From Sipunculus nudus (taxonomy: Eukaryota > Annelida > Sipuncula > Golfingiida > Sipunculidae), in NCBI GenBank assembly GCA_026874595.1, contig CM049311.1, positions 22,932,676 to 22,996,675 on the forward strand: a DNA stretch of 64,000 nt, given 5' to 3'. Both the position numbers and the translations under genes were made by a program. How positions within the stretch are numbered: position 1 is the stretch's first letter; each line of letters starts with the position of its first letter. Below are positions 58,768 through 64,000 of this stretch, in pieces. Under the pieces are notes generated by a model. It was not told the DNA's origin and did no database searches. It was given only the letters and a program-made list of their open reading frames with translations.

Positions 58768-59610
58768 TCTGCATATCCAGAATGGGACAGTATAACCTCT
58801 GATCAATATGTTCTTGAAATTGTAAAAGGCTGTGAAATTGATTTTGAAGAGGTACCATCACAAGTTTTTCATAGGGCACCTACTTTCTCAGATTCAGAAC
58901 AATCTATAATCAAAAGTGGAATAGGGAAATTATTAGGTAAAGGTGTCATTACTGAGAGCCAACAAGAGTCGGAGCAATTTGTTTCACATATTTTTCTTCT
59001 GTCGAAGAAAGATGGGAGTCACAGGGTTAAAAGCCTGAATAAATTTGCAAAATATAAGCATTTCAAAATGGACACTGTTCTTTCATGTACAAAACTTATG
59101 ACACCCAACTGTTTTATGGCATCAATAGACCTGTCTGATGCTTATTATACTGTGCCAGTTGCTAAAAAAATACCAGAAATACATGAAATTTGAATTTGGA
59201 AATGTAATGTACCAGTTTACTTGCCTGCCCAATGGTTTTTCTGAAGCCCCATACCTATTTACAAAACTGCTCAAACCAGTGCTAGCCCAACTTAGGTCAC
59301 AAGGTTTTGTGTCAAGCAATTGCCTGGATGATTTTTTCCTGGTTGGGGACACATTTGAACAGTGTAAAGAAAATGTGCATGTTACATTGGATTTAATTAC
59401 AAAACTCGGATTTTACATTAACACAAAAAAGTCAGTGACAACCTCAACCAGAGTACTAGAACACCTAGGATTTATACTGAATTCTAGTGACATGACTGTG
59501 AGTATCAATGATGACAAAAAAGAAAAAAATAAATCTCTGTGCAAACAAACTGCTGTCACAAAAACAAGTAAACATAAGAACGGTAGCAAAAGTGGTTGGC
59601 ATACTAGTTT
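58768..59610 (+). pseudogene. DIRS reverse transcriptase
   Basis: IIKSGIGKLLGKGVI and HIFLLSKKDGSHRVKSLNKF lead to HFKMDTV and CFMASIDLSDAYYTVPV (first catalytic Asp). After a frame change in an A run near 59165 come YQFTCLPNGFSEAPYLF, SSNCLDDFFLVGDTF (catalytic pair, with Cys where Tyr is usual) and LGFYINTKKSV. The TGC codon at the Tyr position could be a single A-to-G change from TAC. Confidence 0.86.
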
Positions 59611-60593
59611 CATGTGTACCAGGTGTCAAATTTGCTCAACTGTATTACGGACAACTGGAAATAGATAAAATTCTTGCATTAAAGCAAAACAATGGCAATT
59701 TTGAAAGGGTGATGCACATTTCATTGCAAGCAAAATGTGACCTTGATTGGTGGATTGCCCAGGCACACCGAGACAAGGAATGTCATAGGAATGCTCAACT
59801 ATCATTACAAACAGACTCGTCTAAACTAGGCTGGGGTGCTAAATGTGAGGGCATGGAAGCCACAGGGGGGAAATGGACTGGTACTGACTGTCTTAAACAC
59901 ATCAATTATCTTGAGCTGAAAGCTGCATATCTTGGACTCCTTTCACTCTGCAAAGATATTATGAATATAAACTTGCTTATTCAAATGGTTAATGTCACAG
60001 CAGTGGCATATGTAAAGAATATGGGAGGTACACACTCCCTCAAGTGTAACAAATTAGCAAGGCTCATATGGCTGTGGTGCAAAGAAAGGCAAATTTGGCT
60101 GTCAGCTACTCATATCCCGGGTTGTCTTAATGTTGAAGCCAACAGGGCAAGCAGAAAGTTTGATGATCGCACTGAATGGATGTAAGATGCCTGTATTTTT
60201 CGAAGACTTGCTAATATGTGGGGCACACCAGAGATAGACATGTTTGCATCCAGACTAAATTTTCAAGTTAAGTCATATGTTGCCTGGACCGCTGATCCAG
60301 GTGCTGAAGCTGTAAATACTTTCACTGTTAACTGGAATAACAGATTTATGTGGATCTTCCCTCCTTTCAGCTTGGTGGGCTCAGTGTTGAAAAAGCTCAG
60401 GGAAGACAAAGGCGAGGCGATTGTGAAAGCTCCATTATGGAAAAACTCAACCTTGGTGGCCTCGCCTATGCCAGATGTTGCTGTTCTACCAGTTCTACCG
60501 CCAAACAGGAAAGGCCTTCTGCGATTACCAGCCGACCCACACAAAACCCATCCACTCTGGCCAAAACTTCAAATGATAGCCTGTCGATTATAG
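59508..60593 (+). pseudogene. DIRS RNase H and following region
   Basis: The frame 59508-60185 has LQTDSSKLGWGAKC (catalytic Asp), HINYLELKAAYLGLLSL, VTAVAYVKNMGGTHS and THIPGCLNVEANRASR, the RNase H signatures of DIRS and related elements. The next frame (60216-60593) has EIDMFASRLNFQVKSYVAW and FPPFSLVGSVL, the block that links RNase H to the recombinase in DIRS elements. A stop at 60183 separates them. Confidence 0.85.
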
Positions 60594-61542
60594 GGGAAAG
60601 ATCACAGCCAGATGGGATTTCGGTTCGAGCCCAAAACGTTATTTTAAATGCATGGAGAACTTGGACCAAAGCTCAATACCAAGTATATCTAAAAAAATGG
60701 AAACAGTTTTGTGAATTGAACAGTCATAACACCCTTGACCCCGAACTGAAAGACGTTTTAGACTTTTTTACACACCTTTTTGACACAGGCATATCTTACT
60801 TTGCCATGAACACAGCAAGGTCAGCATTGTCAACAGTTGTAAAAATTTAAAATTGGCCTGACACCATGGGAAATCACCCACTCAATTTCTGAGATCTATT
60901 TTTCAAACCAGGCCCAGTTTGCCTAGGTATACACAAATTTGGGAAGTGAAAAAAATTCTAAATTACTTAAAATCACTTAATTGTGGTCAACAACTCACAT
61001 TGAAACAGTTGACTGAGAAGCTAGCCATGCTGTGTGTCCTGGTAACAGGTAGCAGATGTCAATCCATTACTTTGATGGATGTAGATCACATAAAAAAAAA
61101 CACTATAAATTTCAGATTAAAAGTTTAGTTAAGCAGTCTAAACCTGGTAGACATGTAGCAGGTCTTACCTGGCTACCCATCAGACCTAGACCTGTGTGTC
61201 GTTAGACTGTTGGACGACTATCTGGATAGAACAGTCAGTATGAGAAATTCTAGTAAACTTTTCATAAGCTATGTTAAGCCGCATAAGAGCATTAGTGTGA
61301 GCACCTTAGGCCGTTGGGTTAGAAATGTGCTTAGCAATGCAGGAATAGATACACAAGTATACAAGGCACACAGTGCACGTGCAGCATCTACTTCCGCAGC
61401 AAAACAAATGAATGTTCAACCACAGCATATCATGCGAACTGCTGGCTGGAGTAGCGAGTGTACATTTAGGAAGTTTTATGACAAGCCAGTCAGTGATGAC
61501 ACACAATATAACATAACAATACTTGATAAAGCACACAAGTGA
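60560..61542 (+). pseudogene. DIRS tyrosine recombinase
   Basis: The N-terminal SAM-like part (NAWRTWTKAQYQVYLKKW) lies in one frame. Then comes LCVLVTGSRCQSITL, with the first catalytic Arg, in 60919-61128. The last open part (61210-61542) has TLGRWVRNVL, KAHSARAAS (H-x-x-R), TAGWSSECTFRKFYDK (Trp in place of the second His, then the nucleophile Tyr). Two or three frame breaks lie between. The recombinase inserts the circular cDNA without making long duplications. Confidence 0.86.
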
Positions 61543-61680
61543 CAGCTGTTTACATGGTATGTTTACTAATAAAGTTGTTGCATTCAGTGAACCTGCCTTC
61601 TATTATTCATTAGATAGTCACAGAAAACCATGTGTGCTTTGAAGTATCGGTTTATCCTAAAGTGCTAGATGAGTGGATAG

Positions 61681-61917
61681 AATTTATAAATTAAACAAGA
61701 CTTACCTGTAAGTTGAAGTTTGATTGTAATTCTATCCACTCATCAGCAGTACTAAGATCAATCACCAACCTCTGAACCCACCCCATATAAAATTTTTACA
61801 TGTTTTTTTCCTGCTTCAAAAATGGCACAACCTCGATTGATCTTAGTGCTGCTGATAAGTGGATAGAATTACTATGAAACTTCAACTTACAGGTAAGTCT
61901 TGTTTAATTTATAAATT
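61681..61917. repeat. Long hairpin (foldback) at the right end of DIRS
   Basis: Arms 61681-61763 and 61834-61917 are nearly perfect reverse complements; about five mismatches cluster at one spot in the outer 59 bp. The loop is about 70 bp. The arms contain TTCTATCCACTCATC, the start of the DIRS terminal repeat, so the hairpin is derived from DIRS ends. The outer tips are AATTTATAAATT on both sides. TTAA followed by ACAAGACTTACCTG at each tip would also fit a TTAA-type MITE. Confidence 0.85.
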
Positions 61918-63345
61918 AATGAACAATGAGGAAGGGATAGTTGGGTGGGTAGGGGACGGGTGTAGGGTGCATACAGTTTACATGTAAGCAGGTGTGGATG
62001 TGAGGGAGGGAGGGCACTGGGCCCTCAGGACGTAAAAGAAATGGACGTATAGTGGCCCAGGTAAGACTGGTGTTGAGGTATGTGATCGATATTTGTGCCA
62101 ATAAATGAACAATGAAGAAGCGATAGTTGGGTGTGTTTGCAGGGTAGGGGACAGGTGTAGGGTGGAGACAAATGTCATGTGAGCTAGTGTGGATGTGAGG
62201 GCAGGAGAGCACTGGGCCCTTAGCAGGTCGAAATATGGTCGTTAAGTGGCCCAGGTAAGACTTGTGTTGAGGTATGTGACCGATATTTTTGCAGATTATT
62301 TATCAATGAGGAATTGATAATGGCCTGTTTAAACAGGGTAGGGGACAGGTGTGGGGTGGATACAGTTTTCCTGTTACCTGGTGTGGATGTGAGGACGGGA
62401 GGGCCCTGGGCCCTTAGCAGGTTAAAAAGTGGACGTATAATGGCCCAGGTAACACTAGTATTGTGGTATGTGATCAATATTTCTGCCAAATTATTAACAA
62501 TGTGTTAATTTTAGTGGCCTGTTTTAAAAGGGTAGGGGACGCTTGTAGGGTGGATACAGTTGTCATTTGAGCTGGTGTGGATGTGAGGGCAGGAGGGGAC
62601 TGGGCCCTTAGCAGGTCGAAATATGGTCGTTTAGTGGTCCAGGTAAGACTTATGTTGAGGTATGTGACCGATATTGTTGCAGATTATTTATCAATGAGGA
62701 ATTGATAGTGGCCTGTTTAAACAGGGTAGGGGGCACGTGTAGGGTGGATACAGTTGTCATGTGAGCTGGTGTGTGTGGGCGGGAGGGCACTGGGCCCTTA
62801 GCAGGTCGAAATATGGACGTATAGTGGCCCAGGTAAGACTTGTTTTGTGGTATGTGATCGATATTGTTGCAGATTATTTAACAATGAGGAATTGATAGTT
62901 AGGTGTGTTTAAACGGGGTAGAGGACAGGGGAAGAGTTGATACAGTTGTCATGTGAGCTTGTGTGGATGTGAGGACGGGAGGGCCTGGGCCCTTAGCAGA
63001 TCGAAAAATGGACGTATAGTGGCCAAGGTAAAACAGGTGTTGAGGTATGTGATCAATTTTTTTTGCCAATAAATGAACAATGATGAATTCCTAGTAGGGT
63101 GCGTTTGCGGGGTAGGGCGGATACAGTTGCATTGTTAGCTGGTGTGGACATGAGGGCGGGAGGGCACTGGGCCATTAGCACGTCAAAAAATGGGCATATA
63201 TTGGCCCAGGCAAGACTTGGGTTGTGGTATGTGATCGCTATTGGTGCCGAATATTTAACAATGAGGAAAATTAGTCAAGTGTCCTTGTGGAATTGGGGAG
63301 ATGTGTAGGGTGGATACAGTTTTCATGTCAAATGGAGGCCTTGTG
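61918..63345 (+). repeat. Satellite of about 194 bp, right block
   Basis: Units recur near 62043, 62237, 62431, 62625, 62815, 63010 and 63192, with 194 bp as the commonest spacing. They share GGACGTATAGTGGCCCAGG-like, GGGCCCTTAGCAGGTCGAA and GGGTAGGGGACA blocks. The first unit carries on the unit interrupted at 57004. Divergence increases to the right, where the array fades. Confidence 0.93.
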
Positions 63346-63712
63346 CAGATGATTTCCAGTGAAGCGAGTGGGTCTTTTAATTACATTTTTGGCTAAGGAT
63401 AATATGAAGTTTCATCATTGGATGGGGTCCTACATATCATGCAACAATATTTATGACTGTGTGCACTAGAAGCCCGCTTTATATTTTGGCGAAAAAAAGC
63501 TTAAACAAAATAATTTTTTATTTCCATATATTTGTAATTTTTTATTTCTTTGAGAGTAATTTCACAGAGTATACAATTACTCAAATAAACACATTCGGAT
63601 ATATGTACATGATTTTATTAGATTATATTGTATTTGGGCCATGCAATACCAGTATGGTCCAGCACTGAAGTCTTAAGTACTAACCTTATATTACATGTAT
63701 TGCTTCAATGCA
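63346..63712. other. Non-coding sequence before an exon
   Basis: AT-rich with nothing recognised. It supplies the acceptor GCTTCAATGCAG of the next exon. Confidence 0.5.
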
Positions 63713-63891
63713 GGATCAAAGTATTAAACGATTGCTTTGTTGACACTTATAAGCCCGCCGTTTGGTTGGGAATGAAGGTCAAGGTTTTCCAATATCGGCC
63801 CGTCACAGACTGGAAGATGAAAATATCTTTCACTTTCAATAACATCTTAACCAGCTCGTTCCAAAATAACAACTCGGAATGCATCAGCGAT
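63713..63891 (+). CDS. Candidate exon of another gene, possible CBM2-like beta-sandwich
   Basis: Open for about 60 codons between acceptor TTCAATGCAG and donor GATG-GTGAGC. Both borders leave the same split-codon phase (1-1), common for exons of extracellular domains. The protein has two cysteines and the series VWLGMKVKVFQYRPVTDWKM followed by ISFTFNN, whose W-x-G-(6-8)-W-x-(M/V)-x-(I/W)-x-F spacing resembles the start of a cellulose-binding (CBM2-type) module. That resemblance is by eye only. The gene continues beyond the window. Confidence 0.45.
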
Positions 63892-64000
63892 GGTGAGCGA
63901 TAAAATAAGATTTAGAAAAAAAAATTTAAATGTAATAAAAGATTTTTTAGTTATAAAGATTAAAGAACATATACCCTAACATGTTTATTGGATGTATTCA
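63892..64000. other. Intron start after the last exon candidate
   Basis: AT-rich sequence following GTGAGC. Nothing recognised. Confidence 0.4.

Larger units (their letters stand above)
57005..61682 (+). mobile_element. DIRS-type tyrosine-recombinase retrotransposon, decayed
   Basis: The left end TTCTATCCACTCATCCAGCA (57005) is mirrored by the right end ending GATGAGTGGATAGAA (61682), an inverted terminal repeat of about 24 bp with one or two mismatches. Inside are a gag-like frame, RT, RNase H and a tyrosine recombinase, the DIRS order. There is no long direct LTR and no clear target duplication, as expected of recombinase-mediated insertion. A hairpin related to the terminal repeat abuts the right end (61681-61917) and may belong to the element. 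Confidence 0.88.

Overview
The window reads as repeat-dense, AT-rich nuclear DNA of an invertebrate animal, most likely a lophotrochozoan and plausibly a bivalve or other mollusc. The reasons are intron-split coding pieces with GT/AG borders, several broken retrotransposons of animal type (BEL/Pao, DIRS, and L1/Tx1-like plus another LINE), many (TA)n microsatellites and many short terminal-inverted-repeat elements. Nothing bacterial or viral is present. The species cannot be fixed from the sequence alone.

Host genes: one gene is supported on the + strand between 13.57 and 25.16 kb. Its visible exons encode the end of a fibronectin-III-like domain (13569-13797), a Thr/Pro-rich stalk with one transmembrane helix (16360-16609), a short cytoplasmic exon (16849-16935) and a last exon (24975-25159) rich in tyrosine motifs, two of which fit the ITAM spacing. 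A second, unrelated exon candidate with clean splice borders sits at 63713-63891. A weak exon candidate is at 1863-2005.

Layout: 0-3.9 kb holds a pogo/mariner-like MITE and two tRNA-SINE-like copies. 3.93-13.48 kb is one large array of a unit of about 37 bp that changes orientation twice and was split by a BEL/Pao element (6528-11632) flanked by a 5-bp duplication. 13.88-14.85 kb is a GC-rich element with 16-bp terminal inverted repeats and a TTA duplication. 18.7-23.7 kb is a decayed L1/Tx1-like LINE inside the receptor's last intron. 25.2-36 kb is mostly non-coding, with a CAGG-type MITE, a Kolobok-like transposase relic (30.8-32.45 kb) and two inverted LTR-like promoter modules (33.15-34.9 kb). 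36.1-41.7 kb is a second L1/Tx1-like LINE. 42.06-44.6 kb is a LINE of another lineage on the minus strand. 44.8-56.3 kb has no recognisable gene and is filled with diverged local duplications. 56.3-63.35 kb is a satellite of about 194 bp, split by a DIRS-type tyrosine-recombinase retrotransposon (57.0-61.68 kb) that carries a long hairpin at its right end.

Every retroelement seen has stops, frameshifts or deletions, so none looks autonomous. The most interesting signals are the ITAM-like receptor tail, the array that switches orientation next to a receptor exon, the paired CCAAT-CRE-TATA modules, and the DIRS/hairpin insertion in the satellite.
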